NCBI GenBank assembly: GCA_965203575.1
Contig: OZ241894.1
Coordinates: 1,922,001-1,986,000, forward strand
Direction of reading: 5' to 3'
Origin: Aldehydirespirator sp965203575
GTDB lineage: Bacteria; Actinomycetota; Acidimicrobiia; Acidimicrobiales; Aldehydirespiratoraceae
Length of the DNA stretch: 64,000 nucleotides
Within the stretch, counting starts at the first letter, position 1, and each line of letters starts with the position of its first letter. This document shows, in pieces, positions 44,974 to 53,562 of this stretch. A model generated the notes under the pieces. It searched no databases, had not been told where the DNA came from, and saw only the letters and a program-made list of their open reading frames with translations. The position numbers and the translations under genes were made by a program.

Positions 44974-45763
44974 GCAAGCGATACCCGAGGACACTTCGAG
45001 CTGGATGACTGAGCGCTACATGCGGCTGCCCGACGGGTCGTTCCCCCATCTGGGCATCCGAGGCGGCGGCGACGTGGCTGGGGTCGCGCTGCTTTCGGGC
45101 AGCCCCGAGCGGGTGGAGATGATGGCCTCGATGCTCGACGGTGCCGAGCGGGTCGGCGACCGCCGCGGCTACGCGGTGTTCACCGGAACCCTCGACGGTG
45201 CCCGGCTCACGGTGGCCACCAGCGGGGTGGGCTCGCCGTCGATGGCCATCGCGGTGGAGGAGCTGGCCGCCTGCGGGACGTCGTGCTTCATCCGGGTGGG
45301 CAGCTGCGCGGCCCTGTCGCCGGCCATGCCGGTGGGCGGCATCGGGGTGGCCACCGGCGCGGTCAGCGACGAGGGCACCAGCCGCTACTACGCGCCCGAG
45401 AACTTCCCGCCGGTGGCCACCCACCGGGTGGTGGCCGCGCTGGTGTCGGCCGCGGCCCGTCTCGGCACCCCGGTGGAGGTGGGCGTGACCCGCTCGACCG
45501 ACAGCTTCTACGAGGGCGAGCGCACCGTGGAGGTCATCAGCCAGTGGAAGCGGTTGGGCGTGATCGCCTTCGAGATGGAGACGTCGTGCCTGTTCACCGT
45601 GGCCGCCGCGCTGGGCTGCGAGGCCGGCTCGGTGCTGTGCGCCGGCACCAACCTGCTGTCCGGCGAGGCCACCTACCAGGGTCAGCGCCTCGACGAGTAC
45701 GCCGCCGGCCAGCAGGCCATGCTGGAGTTCGCCCTGGCCGCCGCCGCCGACCTAGCCCGGTGA
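44966..45763 (+). CDS. Nucleoside phosphorylase (PNP_UDP_1 family)
   Basis: 265 residues. VALLSGSPERVEMMASML is the phosphate-binding start, TSGVGSPSMAIAVEELAACG and FIRVGSCAALSPAMPVGGIG are family motifs, and VIAFEMETSCLFTVAAALGC the ribose-binding EME. It resembles uridine or purine phosphorylases of the hexameric class, so the base is not fixed. Start 44966 follows the mini-ORF pattern. Confidence 0.86.
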   Translation: MPEQAIPEDTSSWMTERYMRLPDGSFPHLGIRGGGDVAGVALLSGSPERVEMMASMLDGAERVGDRRGYAVFTGTLDGARLTVATSGVGSPSMAIAVEELAACGTSCFIRVGSCAALSPAMPVGGIGVATGAVSDEGTSRYYAPENFPPVATHRVVAALVSAAARLGTPVEVGVTRSTDSFYEGERTVEVISQWKRLGVIAFEMETSCLFTVAAALGCEAGSVLCAGTNLLSGEATYQGQRLDEYAAGQQAMLEFALAAAADLAR

Positions 45764-45765
45764 TC

Positions 45766-45826
45766 TCGGGTCGGTTTTGGGCATCCAGTGCGTATCGCGC
45801 TCCCGAGATTTGCGCCGTGGTGGCGA
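45766..45826 (-). repeat. Partial CCGAGATTT family copy
   Basis: Contains GATCTCGGGTCGGTTTTGGG and CTCCCGAGATTTGCGCC. The ACCGACCCGAGAT core (minus strand) is shared with other copies, and the two ends form an inverted pair. It occupies the 110-base gap between the phosphorylase and the next deaminase. Confidence 0.5.
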
Positions 45827-45874
45827 GGGCGGTGCGCTTGATGTCCCGGCCCGGCTGAGCTAGGAGAGCGGGCG

Positions 45875-47203
45875 ATGGCCGATCTGGTGGTGCGGGGCGG
45901 TGTGGTCGTCCCGAGCGCCGACGCCGAGCCCTTCGTGGGCGACGTGGTGGTGGAGGACGGCCGCATCGCCGCGGTCCGGCCGGGGTCGGAGACGATCACG
46001 GCCGACACGGTGGTGGACGCCTCCGGTTGCCTGGTCATCCCCGGTCTGGTGCAGGCCCACGTGCACCTGTGCCAGACCCTGTTGCGGGGCCTGGCCGACG
46101 ACATGGACGTCATCGAGTGGCTGCGCCTGCGGGTCTGGCCCCTGGAGCAGGCCCACGACCACCGGTCGCTGCACGCCTCGGCCATGCTGGCGGTGGCCGA
46201 GCTGCTCACCGGCGGCACCACCGCGGCGCTCACGATCGAGTCGAACCTCCACACCGGCGCGGCCTTCGAGGCGGCCGAGCGGCTCGGCATCCGGGCCACC
46301 ATCGGCAAGGCCCTGATGGACCGGTACGAGCCCGGCACCGAGATGGAGGTGCCCGACTCCGATGTCGCCTGGGCCGACCAGATGGACCTGTTCGGGACCT
46401 GGCACGGCGCCGCCGACGGACGGCTGCGGGTGGCACTGTCGCCCCGCGGCCCCCGCAACGCCACTGTCGACACCTGGCGCCGGTGCGTGGCTCTTGCCGA
46501 CGAGGCCGATCTGAGGCTGCACACCCACGTCAACGAGAACCGGGCCCAGGCCGATCTGCTGGGTGCTTCACCCGAGGGCCGCGATGTTGAGGCCCTGGCG
46601 TCGTGGGGGGCGCTGTCGCCGAGGCTGGTCATGGCCCACGCGGTGTGGCTGAGCGACCACGAGCGGGAGCTGGCCCGCCGCCACCGGCCCCACATCTGCC
46701 ACTGCCCGTCGACCAACCTCAAGCTGGCCTCGGGGTTCGCCCCGGTGCCCGGCTATCTGGCCGACGGCCTCAACGTGGCCATCGGTGCCGACGGCGCCCC
46801 GGCCAATAACCGTCTCGACGGCTTCGAGGAGATGCGGCTGGCCGCCCTGATCCACAAGCCCGCGGCCGGGCCGAGGGCCATTCCGGCTCGCACCGCCTTC
46901 GACATGGCCACCATGGGCGGCGCCCGGGCACTTGCCCTGGATCGCGAGATTGGTAGTCTTGAAGCGGGTAAGCGGGCCGATTTGGCCGTAGTCCGGCGCG
47001 ACCGTCTGCACACCACCCCGGCCGGCGGCGCCGATGTGTTCTCCGAGCTGGTCTACGCCCACACGTCCGCCGACGTCGACACCGTGGTGGTCGACGGCCG
47101 GTTGGTAGTAGCCGACGGCCGCCTCCAGACCGGCGACGAGCCCGCCATCCGAGCCGAGGCCGAAACCCAGCAGGCCTTCCTCCTAGCCCGCGCTGCCGGC
47201 TGA
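45875..47203 (+). CDS. Amidohydrolase, SsnA/deoxyadenosine-deaminase-like
   Basis: 442 residues, AGGAG before the ATG. VIPGLVQAHVHLCQTLLRGL then ADDMDVIEWL (HxH), LRLHTHVNENRAQADLL, RLVMAHAVWLSDHERELA, HCPSTNLKLASGFAPV, and VAIGADGAPANNRLDGFEEM (metal Asp). These match 5'-deoxyadenosine/guanine-type deaminases. It is the second such enzyme in the operon, implying two substrates. Confidence 0.84.
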   Translation: MADLVVRGGVVVPSADAEPFVGDVVVEDGRIAAVRPGSETITADTVVDASGCLVIPGLVQAHVHLCQTLLRGLADDMDVIEWLRLRVWPLEQAHDHRSLHASAMLAVAELLTGGTTAALTIESNLHTGAAFEAAERLGIRATIGKALMDRYEPGTEMEVPDSDVAWADQMDLFGTWHGAADGRLRVALSPRGPRNATVDTWRRCVALADEADLRLHTHVNENRAQADLLGASPEGRDVEALASWGALSPRLVMAHAVWLSDHERELARRHRPHICHCPSTNLKLASGFAPVPGYLADGLNVAIGADGAPANNRLDGFEEMRLAALIHKPAAGPRAIPARTAFDMATMGGARALALDREIGSLEAGKRADLAVVRRDRLHTTPAGGADVFSELVYAHTSADVDTVVVDGRLVVADGRLQTGDEPAIRAEAETQQAFLLARAAG

Positions 47204-47219
47204 CCGGAGTAGTTGCAGT

Positions 47220-47250
47220 TTACTACTAATCCTGGCAAGATTAGTAGTAA
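47220..47250. promoter_or_regulatory. Perfect palindrome upstream of fic
   Basis: TTACTACTAATC (47220-47231), 7-base spacer, GATTAGTAGTAA (47239-47250). It lies 32 bases before the fic ATG, suiting an operator. The same core (TACTAATC-N7-GATTAGTA) occurs at 50495-50517 beyond the IS. Confidence 0.7.
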
Positions 47251-47282
47251 CCGCGCCGGAATGTGCATCGGAGGGCGCCAGC

Positions 47283-48680
47283 ATGAAGACGCCTCTGCCA
47301 CCGCCCGACATAGCGGACCTTTCTCGCGACATCGCTCACGACGATCCCGGGCGTCTGCTCCACGTCCTCACCAGCGGTCGGCCCGTTGACGACAAGGGGC
47401 GCTACCTGCACTGGGACCAGATGCGGCGCCGGCAGCCGCCCGACGGACTCACGCTCAATGAGTGGTGGGCCGGCACCGCCACGAGTCGAGCCAACGGTGC
47501 CCGGGAACTCCCTTTCACCGGCATCGACGGCCAGCCCTTCCGGTTCACCAACATCGACCGGATCCAGGAGCTGGTCCACCGCATCGACCAGCAGGCCAGC
47601 AGTCACCCGCAGACCGACGAGCTTGTCTCCAGCGTCGCTTCAAGTGGCCGATACCTGGTCTCGTCGCTGGTCGAAGAGGCCATTACCTCCAGTCTGCTTG
47701 AGGGCGCTGCGACGACCCGCCGGGTTGCCAAGGAGCTCCTGCGGACCGGTCGCAAACCACGCGACACGAGTGAGCGCATGGTTCTCAACAACTACTTCGC
47801 TATGCAGGCAGCCGAAGAACTCGCTAGCTCTAACGAGCCTTTGACCTCGGATCATGTCCTGGAACTGCACCGGATCGTCACCGATGGGACACTCGAGGAC
47901 GAGTCTGAATCAGGCCGGCTCCGCAAGCCGGAGGAGCGGATCGAGATCGTGTGGAGCGACGGCCAAGTTCTGCACCGCCCTCCACCGGCAGAAGAGTTGC
48001 CGTCGCGGCTGCAGCAGTTGTGCCGCTTCGCCAACGGAGACACAGGAGACGGATTCCTGCACCCTGTCGTCCAGGCCGTGCTGATCCACTTCTGGATCGG
48101 CTACGGCCACCCCTTCGTCGACGGCAACGGGCGCACCGCTCGGGTGCTCTTCTACTGGTCGATGCTCAGGTCCGGGTACTGGTTGGCCGGGTACATTTCG
48201 ATCTCGGCCATCCTGCGCAAGGCACCTGCCAAGTACGCGCGGTCGTACCTATACACGGAGACCGACTTCAACGATGTCACCTACTTCGTGATCCACCAAC
48301 TTGAGATCATCAGCAGGGCGATCGAGGGCCTTCGGCAGTACCTCACTCGAAAGAGCGACGAGATAGCGCAGGTCGAGCGGGCCATGCGCGGAGTTCCTGG
48401 ACTGAATCACCGCCAACTCGCCATCCTTAGCGACGCGCTGCGGAATCCCGACATGTTCTTCACCTTCGCAGGACAGAAGCGCCTGCATCGCGTGGCATAT
48501 CAGTCCGCCCGCACGGATCTCCTAGGTCTGGAGGCACTCGGCCTTCTCAAGAAGGAGCAAGTGGGGCGAACGTTCGAGTTCTGTCCAGTTGATGGGCTAG
48601 AGGATCGAATCCGCGGCCTCTCAGACCGGAATTTGTCGGGTGTTTCGCGTTTTGTGAGGTCAGAGGGGGCGCGGCGGTGA
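47283..48680 (+). CDS. Fic family protein, 3' end replaced by an IS
   Basis: 465 residues as read. The Fic core HPFVDGNGRTAR (276-287) carries the catalytic His and Asn-Gly-Arg, and an inhibitory-type SSLLEG (136-141) fits a class II protein with an N-terminal autoinhibitory helix. A winged-helix-like C terminus (ARTDLLGLEALGLLKKEQVG) follows. It AMP-ylates target proteins. Residues 449-465 come from the IS end; removing the IS and one TCAGA copy restores a frame ending GSESTMY-stop at 50417 (455 residues). Base use is less GC-rich than neighbours. Confidence 0.88.
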   Translation: MKTPLPPPDIADLSRDIAHDDPGRLLHVLTSGRPVDDKGRYLHWDQMRRRQPPDGLTLNEWWAGTATSRANGARELPFTGIDGQPFRFTNIDRIQELVHRIDQQASSHPQTDELVSSVASSGRYLVSSLVEEAITSSLLEGAATTRRVAKELLRTGRKPRDTSERMVLNNYFAMQAAEELASSNEPLTSDHVLELHRIVTDGTLEDESESGRLRKPEERIEIVWSDGQVLHRPPPAEELPSRLQQLCRFANGDTGDGFLHPVVQAVLIHFWIGYGHPFVDGNGRTARVLFYWSMLRSGYWLAGYISISAILRKAPAKYARSYLYTETDFNDVTYFVIHQLEIISRAIEGLRQYLTRKSDEIAQVERAMRGVPGLNHRQLAILSDALRNPDMFFTFAGQKRLHRVAYQSARTDLLGLEALGLLKKEQVGRTFEFCPVDGLEDRIRGLSDRNLSGVSRFVRSEGARR

Positions 48681-50387
48681 GGTGTTTCCACTACATCGGC
48701 GGTTGGGGTGCGGCTGGGCGGGGTCAGGTGATGGTGGCTTTGTCCCAGCTTTGGGTGTCGGTTCCGATTGCGGTGAGGGCCCGGGCCTGCAGTGGGGTGC
48801 GCCGGGTGGTGAGGTCGATGTTGTTGCCGTTGGCGGTGAGTTGGACTCGGCGGATGCGGTTGAGCTCTCGCAGGGCTCGGGCGGCGCTGAGGTGCTGGTG
48901 GTCGAGGTCGGGGTCGCGGACGTCTGCTTTGGCGAGGGCACAGCCGATGAGGGTCTCGATGACGGCGGCGTAGACGCAGACGGCGACGTGGCCGCGGACT
49001 CTTTGTTCGGTCCAGTGGCGCACGGGTCGCAGGTGCAGGAAGTCCTTGAGGGTCCGGAACCTTGCTTCGACGCCTGCGAGCTGGCGGTAGGCGGCCACGA
49101 CTTGGGTTGTGCCGGCTTGTGTGGTGCTGAGGCTGGTGGTGAGCACGTAGCGGCCGGCGAGGAGCTCCTCATAGGTGTGGGCGTCTTCGTTGTAGTGGTA
49201 GGTGAAGCGGCCTTCTGCGATCTCGAGGTCGAAGAGCCGTCCGGCGCCGCCTTTGCCGATGGTGCGCTGCGCGGCCCGCCCTATTTTGGCGGGGTCTTTG
49301 AGCCGGCCTTCGCGGACCCGGCGCTCCAGGGCCAGCAGGTCGGCCTCGGCGCGGGCGACGATCTCGGCAGATGGTCGAACCCGGCGGCGGCGACCGCTTC
49401 GACGTTGTCTTTGGAGATGAGGCCGCGGTCGGCGACCACACAGATGCGACCCACCGCGAACCTGCTGGCGAGGTCGGCCAGCACTGCCGGCAGGGTGGAG
49501 GCGTCGTTGGTGTTGCCGGCGAACACGTGGTGCGCGATGGGGATCCCGTCTGAGGTGCACAACAGCCCGATCACGATCTGGGGCCGGTCGCTGCGATGGT
49601 CACGGGAGTACCCGAACGCCCGCGACGGGAACCGCACCGACGGCCGCGGCGATCCCTCGAAGTAGGTGGAGGTCAAGTCGTAGCACACCAGCTTCAGGTC
49701 CAAATTCGACAGGTCGCACAGCCGCTCATAGAGGTGCGTCTCGGTGGCGTCTTTGGCGTCGGCGACCGCGTCGAGGGCCCGGTAGCAGCGGCCCAGCGGC
49801 GGAGCCTCCCAGCCCTCGGGCATGACCACGTCCTCTGCGGCCCACTCCACCAGGCGGCGCTTCGAGCACGGCGCCACCAGCCGGTTGGCGACCATCGCGA
49901 ACACCGCGTGCTCCAGCGCCTCGGACCCCCGCCCGGCGCCGAGCCGCGCGAACCACCCGTCCAGTCCCAGCCGACACCACACCGTCGCCGCCGCGGCCAC
50001 CGCCCCCACCGCGGGAGCCCCCTCAGCGGCCACCGCCCCCACGTCGACGCGCTCGCGGCGCAGATGGGCCTCCAACGCGGCCACGATCCGCTCCAACTGC
50101 CCGGACTCGCGCAGAGCGGTCACCTCCCCCAGGCGCAGCAGCGTCCTATGGCCGACCCTGGCGCCGTCGCGCACCGACTCCACCAAAGACAAGTACTCGT
50201 ACACCTTGTCGCCCCTGCGGCGGCGGGTCGTCTTCACGAACACGACACCACAATAGCCCCCAACCAGCGCGCCGTCAACTATATGTCGCCCCTACAAATC
50301 CCCGCCGAAACGCTGCCCGGAGACACAAAACCCCACGTCAGAGGCCATCTGCTGTCACCAAACCCCCGCCAACCCGACAAATTCCGG
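48626..50387 (-). mobile_element. IS1634-like insertion sequence (1,762 bp) in fic
   Basis: Terminal inverted repeats CCGGAATTTGTCGGGT (48626-48641) and ACCCGACAAATTCCGG (50372-50387), perfect over 16 bases, flanked by the direct repeat TCAGA (48621-48625 and 50388-50392). The single minus-strand transposase is frameshifted. Ends, duplication and interrupted host ORF all agree. Confidence 0.92.
48724..50243 (-). pseudogene. IS1634-family transposase, frameshifted
   Basis: The 5' part (from 50243) has the N-terminal TTRRRRGDKVYEYLSLVESV and the first two acidic residues: VCYDLTSTYFEGS and VGRICVVADRGLISK. After GFDHLP near 49370 the frame is lost; the 3' part (frame ending 48724) resumes at SAEIVARAEADLLALE and carries YRQLAGVEARFRTLKDFLHL, the third acidic residue region, ending in DTQSWDKATIT. 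All DDE elements are present but in two frames. A few residues also seem missing at the break, so more than a single-base error is possible. Confidence 0.8.
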
Positions 50388-50547
50388 TCAGATGGCAGCG
50401 AATCGACTATGTACTAAACAGTACTAAGTTGTACCAAGTTAGTACTTAGTGTCCGTGGCCTGTCGCGAAATGACACTGATCGAATACTAAACTGTACTAA
50501 TCCGTACTAGATTAGTAGTTGATCTGGCTCTTGGCGCAGCAACAACC
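50388..50547. promoter_or_regulatory. AT-rich palindrome cluster after the IS
   Basis: Contains the ancestral fic stop (TAA 50415-50417), the inverted pair AGTACTAA/TTAGTACT (50420-50427, 50439-50446) and TACTAATC-N7-GATTAGTA (50495-50517), which matches the palindrome upstream of fic. It lies between fic and pnp, which converge. Bracketing of fic by like sites could be regulatory or mark a cassette boundary. Confidence 0.6.
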
Positions 50548-51372
50548 TCACAACGTCGGCAGCAGCTCGTCGAAGAGGGCGCTGAAGCGTTCGGAGGCGG
50601 CGGCTGCGGTCTCGATGACCTCGGTGTGCGACAGGGGCTGGTCGGAGATGCCCGCCGCCAGGTTGGTGCACAGCGAGATGCCCAGCACCTGAGCGCCCAT
50701 GTGGCGGGCCGCGGTGGCCTCCGGCACGGTCGACATGCCCACCATGGATCCGCCCAGCGCCTGGGCCAGGCGGATCTCGGCCGGGGTCTCGAACATCGGG
50801 CCGTGGAACCAGAAGTAGACGCCCTCACGGAGTGTCTGTCCCAGCCGGGCCGCGGCCTCGTGGGCCTTGGCCCGCAGCTCGGGCGTGTACACGTCGGTCA
50901 TGTCGGTGAAGCGGGGGCCCAGGCGCTCGTCGTTGGGTCCGGCCAGCACGCTGATCCCGGCCAGGTTCACATGGTCGGTGATGACGGCTAGGTCGCCGGC
51001 ATCCATGCCCTCGCCGCAGGCGCCGGCCGCGTTGGTGAGCACCACCACCCGGCATCCGGCCGTGACCGCGGTCCGCACCGCGAACGTGATGGCCTCCGGG
51101 TCGTGGCCCTCGTAGGCGTGGGCCCGCCCCGACAGCAGCAGCACCCGGTTGTCGCCCATCTGCGCCGAGTAGGCCGTGCCGGCGTGGCCGATCGCGGTGG
51201 GTATGGGAAACCCGGGCAGGTCCCGGTACGAAACCGCCACCTTGTCGCTGATCCGGTCGGGGTAGCCGCCCAGCCCCGACCCCAGCACCACACACACGTC
51301 GTGCCGCTCGCACCCGGTCCGCCCGGCCAGCACCCCGGCCGCCTGCTGCAGCCGCTCATACAGCTCGGTCAT
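50548..51372 (-). CDS. Purine nucleoside phosphorylase / MTA(MTI) phosphorylase
   Basis: 274 residues from ATG 51372. VCVVLGSGLGGYPDRISDKV, LLLSGRAHAYEGHDPEAITF, VVVLTNAAGACGEGMDAGDL, GVYFWFHGPMFETPAEIRLA and SMVGMSTVPEATAARHMGAQ are motifs of the trimeric PNP family. With MtnA and an MTA/SAH-type deaminase nearby, phosphorolysis of methylthioinosine is possible, but ordinary inosine/guanosine is equally consistent. Confidence 0.88.
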   Translation of the reverse strand: MTELYERLQQAAGVLAGRTGCERHDVCVVLGSGLGGYPDRISDKVAVSYRDLPGFPIPTAIGHAGTAYSAQMGDNRVLLLSGRAHAYEGHDPEAITFAVRTAVTAGCRVVVLTNAAGACGEGMDAGDLAVITDHVNLAGISVLAGPNDERLGPRFTDMTDVYTPELRAKAHEAAARLGQTLREGVYFWFHGPMFETPAEIRLAQALGGSMVGMSTVPEATAARHMGAQVLGISLCTNLAAGISDQPLSHTEVIETAAAASERFSALFDELLPTL

Positions 51373-51389
51373 TGGGTTCTTCCATTGTT

Positions 51390-51815
51390 TCAGTCCTTCG
51401 GCCATCGACGTTGAAGGCGGTCCGGTGTGATGACCCACACGTATGGTCCAGGCTTCTTCGCCCTCTGCAAGATTCGGTTGAAGTTTGCTTCAAGTCGGGC
51501 TACCAACTCGGGCCCGGTGAGGTTCGCGTTGTTGAACGCAAAGACGCGAAGTGTCGTCTCGGCGAGTACGTCACGGTGGTCACGGATGATCGAAGCATCT
51601 TTCGTCAAAGCGACCCAGCCTTCGCGGCCGGCTCGCTCGATCCACTCGGGATCGGTCACCCGCTGGTCGGCACCATGCGGATACACGTCGGCCATTGGCA
51701 GTGCTTCGTATCCTCTCGCACGGACCGCTTCGGCGATCAGGTGACGGCCCAGTCCTCGGTCAAGGAAGAAGACGGGGGTGGTGTCAGACTGCTGCCTTCT
51801 CCGGCCAGATGGCAC
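51390..51815 (-). CDS. PIN-like (VapC45/DUF5615-type) toxin candidate
   Basis: 141 residues from a GTG preceded by GGAAG. FFLDRGLGRHLIAEAVRARG, VTDPEWIERAGREGWVALTK and DASIIRDHRDVLAET carry the acidic residues of PIN-like RNases. It overlaps the upstream DUF433/MerR-like gene by 32 bases, as in VapBC45-type toxin-antitoxin pairs. Lower GC than the flanks. Confidence 0.75.
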   Translation of the reverse strand: MPSGRRRQQSDTTPVFFLDRGLGRHLIAEAVRARGYEALPMADVYPHGADQRVTDPEWIERAGREGWVALTKDASIIRDHRDVLAETTLRVFAFNNANLTGPELVARLEANFNRILQRAKKPGPYVWVITPDRLQRRWPKD

Positions 51816-52533
51816 AGAGAGCTTCCTTCATGTCTTCAACGGGCGTCTCAAAGTCGGCTGCGATTGACTCGATGGACTCGCCCGCAGTTGCGCGGGACTG
51901 CACAACTGAGAGCGGTGCTCCCCCATCCATGAACAGGGCATCGCCGCCTGCAACGTCCGGCAGTACTCGCAACAGGCGCCTCTCAGTTACCGGAAGGATG
52001 AGTTCGGTCGCCCATTGGTCGCCGAAGGTGATGCGAGTCAGGTATTCGTCGATGACCTCGTGGAACACCCGCTGGCCAGTCTGAACCACGGTCAAGAGCC
52101 TTAGCTGTCTGTCGTGGTGCCTTCTTGCGTAGTCGTACAGCACGTTTGCGCCGTCGCTATACAACTGGCGAGACGCCAGAGCATGTTGGAGTTCGCCCTC
52201 GCTCGCGAGGACTTCAAGCGCCTTGCGGATTCGCTGCATGGGCAGACCCGTGTTGCGAAATGCTTGGACGACAGTTGCTTCGACGAGTCCGACGAAAGGG
52301 ATCGATCGCGTGTCGCGCGAAGCACCGTTCAGCGAGGTGATGACCGGGCCTTGTGTTACTGCCGCGCGGTCTTTGAAGGTCTTCGTGTAGCCGTGCGACC
52401 ACGTGCGCAGGGTCGATGGGCTCATGCCCACTAGACGCGCCGCTCCTGAGACTGTGTATAGCCGTCGGGTGAATCGCTCGTCCTCGATGACATCCCTCCG
52501 TGGCGAATGGCCGGGTTCCTTCGTGACAGCCAT
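51784..52533 (-). CDS. MerR-like/DUF433 antitoxin candidate
   Basis: 249 residues from ATG 52533 (another at 52557). The N-terminal YTVSGAARLVGMSPSTLRTW is a MerR-like helix-turn-helix; the C-terminal SVVQSRATAGESIESIAADF then ETPVEDMKEALCAIW matches DUF433. Such proteins are the antitoxin and autorepressor in pairs with PIN-like toxins. Reduced GC suggests transfer. Confidence 0.75.
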   Translation of the reverse strand: MAVTKEPGHSPRRDVIEDERFTRRLYTVSGAARLVGMSPSTLRTWSHGYTKTFKDRAAVTQGPVITSLNGASRDTRSIPFVGLVEATVVQAFRNTGLPMQRIRKALEVLASEGELQHALASRQLYSDGANVLYDYARRHHDRQLRLLTVVQTGQRVFHEVIDEYLTRITFGDQWATELILPVTERRLLRVLPDVAGGDALFMDGGAPLSVVQSRATAGESIESIAADFETPVEDMKEALCAIWPEKAAV

Positions 52534-52593
52534 GGTAACCCTGCGGTGTCTCATCATTGCGGTCTGTGCCGGCGCGGCCGGGGACGACTGTCG

Positions 52594-53358
52594 TCACCAG
52601 GTGGGGCGGGTCAGGACCCCGCCGTCCACGACCAGGTCGGCGCCGGTGATCCATCGGGCCAGGTCGGAGCACAGGAACACGCAGGCGTCGCCCACGTCCT
52701 CGGGGGTGCCCATCCGGCCCAGCGGCGCGGCTGCGTGCCATCGGTCCACGCCCTCGGGCCAGTCGTCGGCCAGGCCGGGCCGGTCGATCAGCCCGGGCGA
52801 CACGCTGTTGACCCTTATGCCGTGCGGCCCGTAGGCGCCGGCCGCGGCCCGGGCGTGCATCAGCAGGCCGGCCTTGGCGGTGGCGTAGTGGCCGTGGAAG
52901 TCGGTGGGCTGGCGTCCCTCGATCGACGCCACGTGGACGATCGACCCGCCGGTGCCCTGCGCCTGCATGGCATCGGCTGCGGCCGCGGTCAGCCGGTGAA
53001 CCGCGGTGAGGTTGGTGTCGATCATCTCCGTCCACTGGTCGTCGCTCATCTCGGTGAAGTGGACGACGGGCTGGATGCCGGCGTTGTTGATCAGCCCGTC
53101 GATGCGCCCGCAGTCCAGCGCGGCCTGGACGGCCCGCTCGGCTGCGTCCGGGTCGGTCAGGTCGGCAGTCACCGGTGCCACCGGCTTGCCGGCTCCGAGG
53201 TGCTTCACCGGCGAGGATCGGGTGTGGGCCACTACCGTCGCACCCGCGGCCAGCAGCCGGCGGGCGATCCCGCCGCCGATGCCGCCGCCCGCGCCGGTGA
53301 CCACGATCACCCGCCCATCGAGGCGGATCATCTCGTCGGGCCTCTCCAGTTCGCTCAC
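52594..53358 (-). CDS. Short-chain dehydrogenase/reductase (SDR)
   Basis: 254 residues, classical SDR. VIVVTGAGGGIGGGIARRLL (cofactor), LINNAGIQPVVHF, catalytic Ser in IVHVASIEGRQ, and YATAK (Y-x3-K). C-terminal GADLVVDGGVL is typical. NAD(P)-dependent alcohol/ketone oxidoreductase, substrate unknown. The GTG start (VSELERPDEMIRLDG) overlaps the stop of the last of three mini-ORFs that copy it. Confidence 0.9.
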   Translation of the reverse strand: MSELERPDEMIRLDGRVIVVTGAGGGIGGGIARRLLAAGATVVAHTRSSPVKHLGAGKPVAPVTADLTDPDAAERAVQAALDCGRIDGLINNAGIQPVVHFTEMSDDQWTEMIDTNLTAVHRLTAAAADAMQAQGTGGSIVHVASIEGRQPTDFHGHYATAKAGLLMHARAAAGAYGPHGIRVNSVSPGLIDRPGLADDWPEGVDRWHAAAPLGRMGTPEDVGDACVFLCSDLARWITGADLVVDGGVLTRPTW

Positions 53359-53562
53359 AACGGGCTCCGGGTGTGGGTGGCTCTGCCGGATCGGATCGTC
53401 TCGCTCGGGTGCGGTGGCGCGCTCACAACGGCCTCAGGGTGTGGGTGGCTCTGCCGGGGCGGATCATCTCGTCGGGCGCAGGCAACTCGGTCACGACATC
53501 CTCCGGGCCTCGGTGGTTCTGCCGGATCGGGTCGTCTCGTCGGGTGCGGGCAGTTCGGTCAC
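53355..53562 (-). other. Three coupled 23-codon mini-ORFs copying the SDR start
   Basis: Mini-ORFs at 53491-53562 (VTELPAPDETTR...), 53423-53494 (VTELPAPDEMIR...) and 53355-53426 (VSAPPHPSETIR...), each exactly 23 codons with a 68-base period and a GTGA stop-start overlap at every junction. The chain begins on the stop of the DUF985 gene and ends on the SDR GTG (VSELERPDEMIR). Because 68 is not a multiple of three, only the overlap keeps each unit translatable, yet the peptides remain similar. Confidence 0.9.
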
